A stretch of DNA of 64,000 nucleotides from Polaribacter haliotis (lineage in GTDB: Bacteria; Bacteroidota; Bacteroidia; Flavobacteriales; Flavobacteriaceae). Location: positions 3,544,001 through 3,608,000 of the forward strand of contig NZ_CP061813.1 in assembly GCF_014784055.1 (NCBI RefSeq), read 5' to 3'. The position numbers were made by a program, and so were the translations under genes. Of this stretch, positions 1-9,086 are shown piece by piece. The notes beneath the pieces were generated by a model. It was not told where the DNA came from and did no database searches. It saw only the letters and a program-made list of their open reading frames with translations. The number at the start of each line of letters is the position of its first letter. Positions within the stretch are counted from its first letter, which is position 1.

Positions 1-1
1 A

Positions 2-367
2 AATAAGTTTGGTGAATTAGATGTTGATTATGCAGATTCTTTAACCGAATTTTATAAAAATATAAGTATCAAAGAAGTTAATCATAATGATTCTTTAGCC
101 GTTTTAAAGAATTGGCATATAGATTATAAAAATAATTATTCGTCAGATAATTTTTACGATTGTAAAGATTTAGGGTTGTGTTTAGTAAATAAATTTTTAC
201 CTACAAATGATAATAAGAAATTTATTAAAATAGTTAGACCAGGTTTTGATTTTGATGATGATGAAAAAGATTTCATTTTAAAAGAGTTGTATCAAATTGA
301 TACAGGCAAACTAATGATGTCTAAACAAGAACACAACAAAAGCAAGATAAAAAAAATAAGTATTTAG
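2..367 (+). CDS. Hypothetical protein, C-terminal part only
   Basis: The reading frame is open from base 2 to the TAG at 365-367, so this is the last 121 residues of a gene that starts left of the window. I do not recognise the family. The segment is acidic and rich in Asn, Asp and Lys, with an aspartate cluster (FDFDDDEK) and a basic C-terminus (SKIKKISI). It ends 11 bases before hsdR, so co-transcription with the type I restriction locus is likely. It does not look like the C-terminus of an HsdS specificity subunit. An internal TTG at 176 could be mistaken for a start, but the open frame upstream argues against that. Confidence 0.6.
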   Translation, partial: NKFGELDVDYADSLTEFYKNISIKEVNHNDSLAVLKNWHIDYKNNYSSDNFYDCKDLGLCLVNKFLPTNDNKKFIKIVRPGFDFDDDEKDFILKELYQIDTGKLMMSKQEHNKSKIKKISI

Positions 368-378
368 GGTAAATTAAT

Positions 379-3300
379 ATGAGCAACTTTAGTTTTCTAA
401 AAGAAGAATTTTTACAACTCTATTACGAGTCAGCAATTGCAGAAAAATATACATTTACTGCACCAAAATACGCTGCATTACAATGTAGAATTACATTAGA
501 GTTGGGTATTAATTGGTTATATGATAATGATGTAGAAATGGAGCGTCCTTATGATACTACTTTGTCTGCATTATTACATCATCAATCTTTTAGAAATACA
601 ATTAATAGAATGTTATTTCAAGAACTAAACTTAGTTCGTAAAATAGGGAATAACGCTGCACATGGTAAAAAAGTTTCTACTAAAGAAGCTTTAGTTTGTT
701 TAAGAAGTATTTTTAGATTCACTACATACATCAGTAAATATTACAGTCAGTTAAATCCAGAAATTGATGTTTTTAATGAAAATTTTATAGGGAAACCAGA
801 AGGAGCTATAAATGACAAAACTACAAAAGAATTAAAAGCCAGAGCAGAACAAGCAGAAGCAAAACTAAAAGAACTTAAAGAAGCCAAAGAAAAGCAAGAA
901 GAGTTACAGAAAGAAAATGAACTCTTAAAATTGCAACTTAAACAACAGCAAGAGAAATTACTTGTAAGAAAACAAGAACGTACTAAAGCAATTGTTCAAG
1001 AAACAGCAATACCAATTCTTACACCAGAGTTAGAAACACGTAAGTTATTTATAGATGTTTTACTAAAAGAAGCAGGTTTTACTAATTTTAAAAACGGAGT
1101 AGATATTGAGTTTCCTGTTACAGGAATGCCAAAAGTTACAAATCCTTCAGGCGTTGGTTATGTAGATTATGTTTTATGGGGGAATAATGGTTTGCCTTTA
1201 GCAGTTGTGGAAGCTAAAAGTACATTACATAATGCAGCAAAGGGAAAACATCAAGCATTTTTATATGCAAACTGTTTAGAAAAAATGACAGGGCAAAGAC
1301 CTATTATTTTCTATTCTAATGGTTTTGAAACCTTTATTTGGGATGATACTTTTTACCCATCAAGAGAAGTTTCTGGTTTTTATACAAAAGCAGAATTAGA
1401 GTTTTTAATTGAAAAAAGAAAGTCCAGAGAAGACATTAGAAATTTTACAGTAAATACAGATATAGCGGGAAGACCTTATCAATTAGAAGCAATTAAAAGA
1501 ATAGGAGAATCTTTAGTAATTACAAAAGACGGAGATTTAAAAGGAAGAAACAGAGAGTCTTTATTAGTAATGGCTACAGGAAGTGGTAAAACAAGAACAG
1601 CTGCTGCTGCTGTAGATATGTTTATAAAATCTAATTGGGCAAAAAGAATTTTGTTTTTAGCAGATAGAAATGCATTAGTAACTCAAGCAAAGAATGCTTT
1701 TAAAGAGCATTTGCCACATTTATCTGCCATAGATTTAACTAAAGAAAAAGAAGATACAGGTACACGTTTGGTGTTTTCTACTTATCCAACTATCATGAAT
1801 AAAATTGATAGTTTAAAAAATGAAGATGGTAGGTTTTATGGAGTTGGTCATTTTGATGTTATTATTATAGATGAAGCGCACAGATCTGTGTATCAAAAAT
1901 ATGGTGCAATATTTGATTATTTCGACGCTATTCTTTTAGGGTTAACAGCTACACCAAAAAAAGATATAGACCATAACACCTATTCTTTATTTGGAATTGA
2001 AGATGATGACCCAACTTTTGCTTATGAATTAACACAAGCCGTAAATGATAAGTTTTTAGTGCCTCCAAAAGCAATAGATGTTCCTGTAAAGTTTTTGCAC
2101 GAAGGTATTAAATACAACCAATTATCAGAAAAAGACAAACGTAAATTTGAAGAGAAATTTGGAGATTTTACTATAGACGATACTGATGACGAAAATCCAC
2201 AAATTCATAAAGGACAATTAAATAAATTTTTATTTAATACTAAAACTGTAGATACTGTTTTAGATTATGTAATGTCTAATGGTATAAAAGTAAATGGTGG
2301 AGATATGTTAGGTAAAACTATCATTTTTGCTAAAAATCATACACACGCAATTTTTATTGAAGATAGATTTAATAAAAATTATCCAGAATACAGTGGTAAC
2401 TTTTTAAGAGTTATTGATAATTATGAATCTAAAGCACAAGATTTATTAGAGAAATTCTGTGATGATAAACAACACCAAATGCCACAGATAGCAGTTTCTG
2501 TAGATATGATGGATACAGGTGTAGATGCTCCACAAGTGGTTAATTTAGTGTTCTTTAAGCAAGTAAGGTCATATTCAAAATATTGGCAAATGATTGGGCG
2601 TGGAACACGTTTAAGACCTAATTTATTTGGACCAGAAAAAGATAAATCTAATTTTGTAATATTTGATTTCTGTTCCAATTTCGATTATTTTGATGAATTT
2701 CCTGATGGAATAAACCCAAGTACTGCAAAAACAATATCTCAAAATATTTTTGAAACAAAATTGCATATTATTGAAGCAATTAGAAATAGTGATGTTTCCA
2801 CAGAACAAAATGATGCGTTAGCAGTAGTTTACACAAATGAATTACATAGTGATATTAATGCCCTAAACAAAGAGAGATTTGAAGTAAGAAAACATTTAAG
2901 ATTAGTTACAGAGTTTAAAAGCAGAGAAAGATGGAGTAATTTATCTGTAGGTGATATTGTAGATATTTGTGCAAATTTATCCAACTTATCTGCGAAGAAA
3001 AATGAAGATGATGAATTAGCTAAACGTTTTGATTTATTGGCATTACGTTTACAATTAGCAATTTTAAAGAATGCTACATCACAAGAGAATTATATTACCA
3101 GAATACACGATATTGGTATTAAGCTTCATAAAAAAAGAAATATTCCTGTAGTAGCAGATAAACTGCCGTTAATTAATCAGATTAAAGAATTTCAATTCTG
3201 GTCAAGTGTAGATATTCAGCAAATAGAACACATTAGAATTGAATTAAGAGAACTTATAAAATTTATAGATAAAGACAGTATTGCACCTATGTATACAGAT

Positions 3301-3831
3301 TTTGAAGATGAATTGTATGATTTGCAAGTAAGCGAAAAAGACATTTTACCAACTTATACAAGATTACAGAGTTACAAAGACAGAGTAGAATCTTTTATCA
3401 GGAAAAATAAATCTCATTTAGTAATAGATAAACTTCACAAAAACATTCCTATTACAGAAAGAGAATTAGATTTATTAGAATCTTTATTATTTGATGAAGA
3501 AAATAGAACAAAAGAAGATTACCAGAAGGAGTATGGGGAATTACCTCTAGGTAAATTTATTAGAAGTATTGTAGGTTTAGATATAGAAGTTGTAAATACG
3601 TTATTTGCAAATTATATTCAAAATGAAAATTTACAACCTGCACAAATTTCTTTTGTAAATAAATTAATTACTTACTTAAATTCAAACGGAACTCTTGATA
3701 AATCTTTACTTGTAAAACCTCCATTTACAGAAACGCACGATAATGGTATTATTGGTGTTTTTACTAATGAGGAAGATGTAAGAAAAATTATCTCTATAGT
3801 AGATTTGGTAAATAGTAATGTAATCGCATAA
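379..3831 (+). CDS. hsdR: Type I restriction enzyme, restriction/translocation subunit HsdR
   Basis: This is the motor and nuclease subunit of a type I restriction-modification complex; it translocates and cuts unmodified DNA. The N-terminal 120 residues resemble a DUF4145 domain and are followed by a Lys/Glu/Gln-rich coiled coil (about 150-205). The nuclease core shows Asp263 and Glu278-Ala-Lys280 of the PD-(D/E)XK pattern. The helicase has Walker A (GSGKT, 401-405), DEAH (498-501), TATP (about 523-526) and a Q..GRGTR motif VI (737-744). A helical C-terminal region follows. At 1150 residues it is full length. The partner genes hsdM and hsdS are not in the window and presumably lie upstream. 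The ATG at 379 gives the complete N-terminal domain. Confidence 0.95.
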   Translation: MSNFSFLKEEFLQLYYESAIAEKYTFTAPKYAALQCRITLELGINWLYDNDVEMERPYDTTLSALLHHQSFRNTINRMLFQELNLVRKIGNNAAHGKKVSTKEALVCLRSIFRFTTYISKYYSQLNPEIDVFNENFIGKPEGAINDKTTKELKARAEQAEAKLKELKEAKEKQEELQKENELLKLQLKQQQEKLLVRKQERTKAIVQETAIPILTPELETRKLFIDVLLKEAGFTNFKNGVDIEFPVTGMPKVTNPSGVGYVDYVLWGNNGLPLAVVEAKSTLHNAAKGKHQAFLYANCLEKMTGQRPIIFYSNGFETFIWDDTFYPSREVSGFYTKAELEFLIEKRKSREDIRNFTVNTDIAGRPYQLEAIKRIGESLVITKDGDLKGRNRESLLVMATGSGKTRTAAAAVDMFIKSNWAKRILFLADRNALVTQAKNAFKEHLPHLSAIDLTKEKEDTGTRLVFSTYPTIMNKIDSLKNEDGRFYGVGHFDVIIIDEAHRSVYQKYGAIFDYFDAILLGLTATPKKDIDHNTYSLFGIEDDDPTFAYELTQAVNDKFLVPPKAIDVPVKFLHEGIKYNQLSEKDKRKFEEKFGDFTIDDTDDENPQIHKGQLNKFLFNTKTVDTVLDYVMSNGIKVNGGDMLGKTIIFAKNHTHAIFIEDRFNKNYPEYSGNFLRVIDNYESKAQDLLEKFCDDKQHQMPQIAVSVDMMDTGVDAPQVVNLVFFKQVRSYSKYWQMIGRGTRLRPNLFGPEKDKSNFVIFDFCSNFDYFDEFPDGINPSTAKTISQNIFETKLHIIEAIRNSDVSTEQNDALAVVYTNELHSDINALNKERFEVRKHLRLVTEFKSRERWSNLSVGDIVDICANLSNLSAKKNEDDELAKRFDLLALRLQLAILKNATSQENYITRIHDIGIKLHKKRNIPVVADKLPLINQIKEFQFWSSVDIQQIEHIRIELRELIKFIDKDSIAPMYTDFEDELYDLQVSEKDILPTYTRLQSYKDRVESFIRKNKSHLVIDKLHKNIPITERELDLLESLLFDEENRTKEDYQKEYGELPLGKFIRSIVGLDIEVVNTLFANYIQNENLQPAQISFVNKLITYLNSNGTLDKSLLVKPPFTETHDNGIIGVFTNEEDVRKIISIVDLVNSNVIA

Positions 3832-3893
3832 CTCTAAAAAATACTTTCAGTAAAAAACCTGTCAACTTCACTATAGCCTAAAAGCCAACTTTA

Positions 3894-3935
3894 TTCTCAA
3901 AAAAAATATTTTTCAATTTTTTTGAGAACTTTTCT
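3894..3935 (+). terminator. Terminator downstream of hsdR
   Basis: The arms TTCTCAAAAAAA and TTTTTTTGAGAA form a hairpin of about 12 bp followed by CTTTTCTATTT. It lies 63 bases after the hsdR stop and separates the restriction gene from the DNA-processing genes. The A/T stem is symmetric, so it could work in both directions. Confidence 0.6.
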
Positions 3936-3957
3936 ATTTCCATAAATAATATTTAAT

Positions 3958-4007
3958 GAGCACGACACCCCTCCCTGAATTTGCAGAGTGGGATAGTCCC
4001 CTGTGCT
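3958..4007 (+). promoter_or_regulatory. GC-rich structured leader upstream of a small mobile-element gene
   Basis: A 50-bp stretch is far more GC-rich than its surroundings. The outer arms AGCAC (3959-3963) and GTGCT (4003-4007) are complementary. Inside, GGGA at 3990-3993 can pair either with TCCC at 3972-3975 or with TCCC at 3997-4000, so two exclusive folds exist. It ends 19 bases before the likely ATG at 4027. It could be an mRNA leader switch, a protein-binding site or a replication-linked structure; the sequence does not decide between these. Confidence 0.4.
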
Positions 4008-4026
4008 AAATTTAAAATTATTAAAA

Positions 4027-4371
4027 ATGGTAACAGTAAAAGATTACAAACAAAGAGAATCTAAGGATGGCGAGAAATTTTTTGTGTTAGTTCTTCAAGG
4101 AGGAGTTTCACCTGTTAAATCTAACAAAACAGGTAGAATGTATTTTACTTCTAAAACAGCAACAGTTCCTTCCACATTTGATGAAAGTACTTGTCAGTCT
4201 ATTGTAGGAGCACAATTTCCAGGAAGAATTGTAAAAGTTGAATCAGAACCTTATGAATTCACCATTAAAGAAACTGGTGAAGTAGTTAATTTAAGCCATC
4301 GTTGGGAATATCAAGATGATGTAGAAGAGGAAATTACTGAAAAAGTAATTAGTGATAGTTTAGTAAATTAA
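4027..4371 (+). CDS. Small beta-rich protein of a mobile element, possible ssDNA-binding protein
   Basis: This encodes 114 residues with alternating hydrophobic and polar strands and few predicted helices, ending in a Glu/Asp-rich tail (DDVEEEITEK). A short beta-rich body with an acidic tail is reminiscent of an OB-fold SSB-like protein. Its position just upstream of a Sak4-like ATPase fits that, but no family is recognised and this is inference only. The ATG at 4027 is preferred. A GTG at 4003 would add eight residues but lies inside the GC-rich hairpin. A strong terminator follows directly, so the gene may be a separate transcription unit. Confidence 0.6.
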   Translation: MVTVKDYKQRESKDGEKFFVLVLQGGVSPVKSNKTGRMYFTSKTATVPSTFDESTCQSIVGAQFPGRIVKVESEPYEFTIKETGEVVNLSHRWEYQDDVEEEITEKVISDSLVN

Positions 4372-4389
4372 TAGACTGTCAATAGTAGT

Positions 4390-4418
4390 AAAAAGAGCCT
4401 TTTAGGCTCTTTTTTATT
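4390..4418 (+). terminator. Rho-independent terminator
   Basis: The stem AAAAAGAGCC / GGCTCTTTTT encloses a TTTTA loop and runs into a T tract. It sits 18 bases after the stop of the small beta-rich gene. Confidence 0.85.
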
Positions 4419-4451
4419 TATATAAAATTAAAAATAATTCAATTCAAAATT

Positions 4452-5354
4452 ATGAAATTACAAAAAGCTCAAAAGGAGCAGGTTAAATTAAGAGTTGGTA
4501 TTAGTGGAGCATCTGGATTTGGTAAAACCTATTCTGCTTTACTATTAGCTTACGGAATGACAAATGATTGGAATAAAATAGCAGTTATAGATACAGAAAA
4601 CGGTTCTGCAAATCTATATTCAGAATTAGGGAATTATAATACAGTAAATCTGCAACCACCTTATTCTCCAGAAAGATATATTGAAGCCATAGAACTGTGT
4701 GAAAAGTCGAATATTGAAGTTGTTATTGTCGATTCAATAACCCACGAGTGGAGTGGGAAAGGAGGGTGTTTACAAATTCATGAACAATTAGGTGGCAAAT
4801 TTCAAGATTGGGCAAAAGTTTCTCCTCGTCATCAATCTTTTATTGATAAGATTTTACAGTCTAAATCTCATATCATAACTACTGTAAGAAGAAAAGTAGA
4901 TTATTCTATGGATAAAGACCAAAGTGGAAGAACAAAAGTCACTAAACATGGTACTAAAGAGATTACTCGCGAGGGTTTTGAGTACGAATTGACAGTGAAT
5001 TTTGAAATTATAAATGATAATCATTTAACACTTGCAAGTAAAGACAGAACTGGATTATTTATGAATAAACCTGAATTTATTCTTTCTTCTGGTACAGGAA
5101 AAAAACTATTGGACTGGTGCAACAATGGCAGAACTATAGATGATATTAAAACGGAAATTAAATCTTGCACAACTTTGGAAGGTTTAAGACATATCTATAG
5201 TAAGTACCCAAATCTACAAAGTAGTATTAAAGAAATCATTTTATCTCGAAAAAGAGAAATTGAAAATGTAGTAATACCAAATAAAGAAATAATAGAAACC
5301 ATAAAACCAAGTAAAAATGGAATTAGCATTAACGCAGACTCAAAACCAGAGTAG
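4452..5354 (+). CDS. Sak4-like RecA-fold ATPase (AAA_24 / phage nucleotide-binding family)
   Basis: This is a predicted single-strand annealing or recombination ATPase of the phage Sak4 type. It has an N-terminal Walker A (GASGFGKT, residues 19-26), an acidic strand end (VIDTENG, near 46) and a Walker B-like strand ending VIVDS (Asp94). The middle section (SHIITTVRRK, then RTKVTKHGTKEITREGFEYE) matches the layout of AAA_24 proteins. The C-terminal 70 residues are variable. Its last 38 bases overlap the start of the next gene, so the two are translationally coupled. Family assignment is confident; the recombination role rests on characterised Sak4 proteins. Confidence 0.85.
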   Translation: MKLQKAQKEQVKLRVGISGASGFGKTYSALLLAYGMTNDWNKIAVIDTENGSANLYSELGNYNTVNLQPPYSPERYIEAIELCEKSNIEVVIVDSITHEWSGKGGCLQIHEQLGGKFQDWAKVSPRHQSFIDKILQSKSHIITTVRRKVDYSMDKDQSGRTKVTKHGTKEITREGFEYELTVNFEIINDNHLTLASKDRTGLFMNKPEFILSSGTGKKLLDWCNNGRTIDDIKTEIKSCTTLEGLRHIYSKYPNLQSSIKEIILSRKREIENVVIPNKEIIETIKPSKNGISINADSKPE

Positions 5355-6303
5355 AGTAATTGTACCAGAATATTATGAAGGAGATTTAAATAAAAATCAT
5401 TTTATCGAAGCAAATACTAATTCAGTAACTCTTGAACATCTTACAAATGATACAATATTACCTGTATTCTCTAAAGATAATGAAGTTACTATTAGTCACG
5501 CAGAATTTATAAATGCGACACAAGAAGCTTTAAGAAATGTGTTTCCTTTTCATCAACAGACAGCTCCAAATATTAGAGTTTCTCATATAATTAAGGGAAG
5601 AGTTCCAAGTGCAATCGGGAAGCAAAAAAGCGAGTTGTTAGATGAAGATAAAACTATTTATTATGAAAGAATGGCTTTTGTGATTGGTTTGCCACAAATA
5701 CAACAAGAAGTAAATGGGAATAAATTGTCTCTTGTTGTAGGTGGAGTTAGAGCTTACAATAACGAAAATCTCTATAGTAGAAAATCTATAGAGAAATTTA
5801 AGGTTTTTATTGGTTTCTCTAATTTTGTTTGTACAAACTTATGTATTTCTACTGATGGTTTTAAAGATGAAATTAGAGTAAGTAACAAAAATGAACTTGT
5901 AAGCAGAATTACAGAATTGTTTAGTAGCTATGACCAAGACAAACATCTTGGGAATATGGAAAGAATGAGTAAATTTTTTCTTACACCAGAGCAAGTTGCT
6001 CATTTGTTGGGGAAAATGAAAATGTATCAATTTTTAAGTAATGCAAGAAAAAAAGAATTATTTCCTTTAAATATAAATGATTCACAGATTAACACAATAG
6101 CCAAAAGCTATTTTAAAGATGATAATTTTAAAGTTACTACTGAGGGTGTTGTAAATCTTTGGCAATTGTATAATTTATTTACAGGTGCGGTTAAAAGTAG
6201 TTATATAGATTCTTTTTTACAACGTGAAGCCTGTGCTTACGAGTTTATCCAAGACCTATCTAATTCACTGCAAAATGAAGAATCCAATTTCTTTTTAATT
6301 TAA
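5317..6303 (+). CDS. DUF3871 family protein
   Basis: The protein has 328 residues and matches my knowledge of DUF3871, a Bacteroidota-restricted family on plasmids and integrative elements. It is related in layout to the DUF932 family found beside phage recombination genes. No catalytic motif is evident. It overlaps the Sak4-like gene by 38 bases in another frame, a sign of one operon and a shared function. The ATG at 5317 is the start that preserves the conserved N-terminal segment around residues 60-120. The biochemical function is unknown. Confidence 0.8.
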   Translation: MELALTQTQNQSRVIVPEYYEGDLNKNHFIEANTNSVTLEHLTNDTILPVFSKDNEVTISHAEFINATQEALRNVFPFHQQTAPNIRVSHIIKGRVPSAIGKQKSELLDEDKTIYYERMAFVIGLPQIQQEVNGNKLSLVVGGVRAYNNENLYSRKSIEKFKVFIGFSNFVCTNLCISTDGFKDEIRVSNKNELVSRITELFSSYDQDKHLGNMERMSKFFLTPEQVAHLLGKMKMYQFLSNARKKELFPLNINDSQINTIAKSYFKDDNFKVTTEGVVNLWQLYNLFTGAVKSSYIDSFLQREACAYEFIQDLSNSLQNEESNFFLI

Positions 6304-6346
6304 ATACATAGCTAAAACTTACTACATAAATTTAAAATTTAAGCAG

Positions 6347-6604
6347 ATGCCAGAAGAAGAAATTATTTCTTTTAATCAATATTATAGTCCAAATAGAATT
6401 CTTGTTATAACTTATTTTAATAAATTAGTTGAGTTGCATTGCCCATTTCCTGTTATTTTTAAGGAAAATACTTTAAATTTTAAAAAAAATGAGATTGTAT
6501 ATGTGACAGAAACAGGACTTACAAAAAGTGGAGATTATGTTTTTAAAATACAGAATAAATGGTTTGATCCGAAGCATTTTAAAATTTTATGTTACCAATT
6601 GTAA
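6347..6604 (+). CDS. Hypothetical small protein
   Basis: This encodes 85 residues, mostly predicted beta strands, with no transmembrane segment or recognisable motif. It lies 43 bases after the DUF3871 gene on the same strand and has the same AT-rich codon use, so it probably belongs to the element's operon. The ATG at 6347 gives a compact protein. No function can be assigned. Confidence 0.6.
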   Translation: MPEEEIISFNQYYSPNRILVITYFNKLVELHCPFPVIFKENTLNFKKNEIVYVTETGLTKSGDYVFKIQNKWFDPKHFKILCYQL

Positions 6605-6761
6605 AGGTTTTAGCTATAAATTAAAAGAAAAGGAGTTTATATTGTATTTTGATATCCAACTTTTGAGACTGTTTTCTCCTTTATCAAAAAACTTCTGAAA
6701 ACGTTAGCTAATTATTAACACAGTAATAATTATATTGCTGTGTTACTTTAATTTTATAATT

Positions 6762-7508
6762 ATGAATGATTTAGAACTTTTTGATTTTTTTAATTTTTTT
6801 AAAAAAGATAATTTTATTGAACATTTATACGATAAGTTTGTAAGCCAAGGAGAACTTTTAAAGAATGAAAAAAATAAGGCTGTATTCAGAACGCCTGGAA
6901 ATCATTTTATTGATGAAACCACAGGAGTGGAAAGTATAGTTTATCCCACAGAACGAGTTTTAGATTTTCAGAATGATTTTATTCCTAAACTTATTGAAAT
7001 TAATGCAGAAAAATATTTGAATTTTTGTAAAAAAATGGAAATTAAATTATTAAACAATTTATCATCATGGTATTATTTTCTTGACTCATTAGCAGAAAAC
7101 TTATTTAACGACAAACTTTTTTTTAAGCAATCAAAAAACTTAAATAATTATCCATCAATAAGAAAAAAGTTATTAGAAACAATAGAAGGATTATTGTTGA
7201 ATTTTAACTCTAAGTTAGAACCTCCAACTGAAATCCATAAGATAAAATTGGGACTAAAAAAAACTGAAATTTGTTTTTTATTTTATTGGATGTTGGAAGC
7301 GGGTTATTTCCCAGAAAAGTTTGGAATAGAAAAATTGTCAAAAATTCTTCAGACGAATTTTATGCGAAAAGCTTCAATAGATAAGGATGTTTATCTGGAG
7401 ATGAAAGACTCTACTTCAGAACTTTCAAAAATTAAAAAAGGTGAAATTATACCTTCTGAAAGGCTAATAAAATTTTTGAAAGATATAATTAATAAGCATG
7501 ACAAATAA
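6762..7508 (+). CDS. Hypothetical protein, possible RteC-like C-terminal region
   Basis: This encodes 248 residues. The C-terminal third (KTEICFLFYWMLEAGYF, then a segment ending TSELSKIKKGE) has the spacing seen in RteC-type proteins of Bacteroidota conjugative transposons: a lysine/threonine start, a helix, a linker, then an arginine/lysine-rich end. The match is from memory and weak. The ATG at 6762 is preferred over upstream TTG codons because the protein then begins directly with its helical N-terminus. A terminator follows within 40 bases. If RteC-like, it would be a regulator of element excision; otherwise it is unknown. Confidence 0.6.
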   Translation: MNDLELFDFFNFFKKDNFIEHLYDKFVSQGELLKNEKNKAVFRTPGNHFIDETTGVESIVYPTERVLDFQNDFIPKLIEINAEKYLNFCKKMEIKLLNNLSSWYYFLDSLAENLFNDKLFFKQSKNLNNYPSIRKKLLETIEGLLLNFNSKLEPPTEIHKIKLGLKKTEICFLFYWMLEAGYFPEKFGIEKLSKILQTNFMRKASIDKDVYLEMKDSTSELSKIKKGEIIPSERLIKFLKDIINKHDK

Positions 7509-7523
7509 TTCACTAAATTTTTT

Positions 7524-7546
7524 CTCAACTTTTTTGTTGGGTTTTT
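7524..7546 (+). terminator. Probable terminator
   Basis: The stem CTCAAC / GTTGGG (one G-T pair) has a short T-rich loop and is followed by TTTTT. It lies 16 bases after the preceding stop codon. Confidence 0.55.
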
Positions 7547-7679
7547 AGAACTTAATTTGATAAGGATAAGGTTATAATTTTCCAATATTTGCAATGTGAT
7601 TCAGTCGCATTTTCACAAAAACAAATCTTAATGCTGTCTGAAAAGATTTAAATTTTTATTAATATAAACAATTTAAATT

Positions 7680-9086
7680 ATGAATGTACAATCGAGCATA
7701 TTTTGGTCTTTAGATGATAAGGGCAAAATCACTATCAATCAGAGTAAATTAACCAACTTTTTATCGGAATCAGGATTCAGTAAATCTATAATGCCAGATG
7801 GCAATATAATTTATTTAAAAGAAAAAGGAAATATAGTTTCTGAAGTTTATGATTCAGATATCATAGATTTTGTAAGTGAGCACCTCAAGAAAATTAAAAA
7901 GGAAGATGTTTTAGAAACATTCTCAAAAGGAGTATCAACATATTTAAGTCCAAGTAAATTAAAGTTGCTGAATACGATTTCTTTGTTGAACGATAGAGAT
8001 AAAAAAAATTACAGTTTCTTTCATTTTAGAAATCAAAGTTGTCAAGTTGGCAATGGTAAAATTATTTCGACTGAATACGAAATGTTAAAAAACAAAATTT
8101 GGGATAGAAGAATTATACAAAGAGATTATACTCCTCTTCAGAGAAATGATACTTCTCAATTTGAAAGATTTTGCTTTAATATTTCAGGAAAAAATGAAGA
8201 TCGTTATTTAGCTTTAAAAACTATTATAGGTTATTTATTACACAGATATCAAGACCCTAAAAATACAAAAGCAATCATTTTAGTTGATGAGAAAATTTCA
8301 TTTGATGGAGAAGCAAATGGTGGTACTGGTAAAACTTTACTTATTAAAGCTATTGGTAAATGTAGAGAGATAATTATTATGAATGGAAAAGGTCTTAAAT
8401 CTAAAAGTTGGTTTAAAAATCAAAGAATTGAACATACGACAGATTTAGTTTTCTATGATGATGTAAACAAAGAATTTAGTCTTGAAGAGCTGTATTCAGA
8501 AATTACAACAGGAATGGTTGTTGAGAAAAAATATAAAGGAGAATTATATATTAAACCAGAAGATTCTCCAAAATTGGTAATTTCAAGTAATTATGTGGTA
8601 AAAGGTACAGGTGGAAATACAGATGCAAGAAGAAGGTGCGATTTTGAAATTGCTAATCATTATAGTGGAGATTTAACACCTTTTGATGAGTTTGGAAACA
8701 ATTTTTTTGATGACTGGGATTCAGATGAATGGAATGCATTTTATACATTTATGATTAAATGTGTTTTAGAGTACTTTGAGCATGGATTGATTACAGCCAA
8801 ACCAATTAACTTAAAAATGAATGGTTTAATATATTCTACAAACCTTGAGTTTTTTTCTTTTTTAGAAACGGGTATTGTCGAACTAAATAAGTGGGAGTGT
8901 AAAAAAACTGTATTAGCATTATTTATTGAACAATATCCATTTTATAAAAATTTATCTCCACATAAGTTCACCAAATGGATGAAAATATATGCTAAAAGTG
9001 AAGGACATGTTTATGAAGATAAAAGTTCTGGAGGAAAATACACATTTTATTTAAAAACGGTTAAGGAGGTGAAAGATGAAAAATAG
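7680..9086 (+). CDS. SF3-type helicase of the phage/plasmid primase-helicase group (DUF5906-like)
   Basis: This is a predicted replication helicase of the element. Walker A is GGTGKT (214-219), Walker B is VFYDD (260-261), and a sensor-like SSN follows near 302 with an arginine pair soon after (DARRRCDFE). This order is typical of D5/DUF5906 SF3 ATPases. The N-terminal 190 residues carry no visible archaeo-eukaryotic primase motif, so at 468 residues it appears to be a helicase without a fused primase. Its 3' end overlaps the GIY-YIG gene by 11 bases and contains a strong Shine-Dalgarno for it. Confidence 0.82.
   Translation: MNVQSSIFWSLDDKGKITINQSKLTNFLSESGFSKSIMPDGNIIYLKEKGNIVSEVYDSDIIDFVSEHLKKIKKEDVLETFSKGVSTYLSPSKLKLLNTISLLNDRDKKNYSFFHFRNQSCQVGNGKIISTEYEMLKNKIWDRRIIQRDYTPLQRNDTSQFERFCFNISGKNEDRYLALKTIIGYLLHRYQDPKNTKAIILVDEKISFDGEANGGTGKTLLIKAIGKCREIIIMNGKGLKSKSWFKNQRIEHTTDLVFYDDVNKEFSLEELYSEITTGMVVEKKYKGELYIKPEDSPKLVISSNYVVKGTGGNTDARRRCDFEIANHYSGDLTPFDEFGNNFFDDWDSDEWNAFYTFMIKCVLEYFEHGLITAKPINLKMNGLIYSTNLEFFSFLETGIVELNKWECKKTVLALFIEQYPFYKNLSPHKFTKWMKIYAKSEGHVYEDKSSGGKYTFYLKTVKEVKDEK
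9063..9072 (+). promoter_or_regulatory. Consensus Shine-Dalgarno sequence for the GIY-YIG gene
   Basis: AAGGAGGTGA lies 3 bases before the ATG at 9076, inside the end of the helicase gene; the AGGAGG core is 6 bases from the ATG. Genes around it lack such a sequence, as is usual in Bacteroidota. It fixes the start of the endonuclease and suggests an origin in, or adaptation to, hosts that use this signal. Confidence 0.8.

Noticed and set aside
4003..4026. GTG at 4003 as start of the small element gene
   Set aside because: It lies inside the GC-rich hairpin and adds a Leu/Lys-rich octapeptide without support. ATG at 4027 is a better start.
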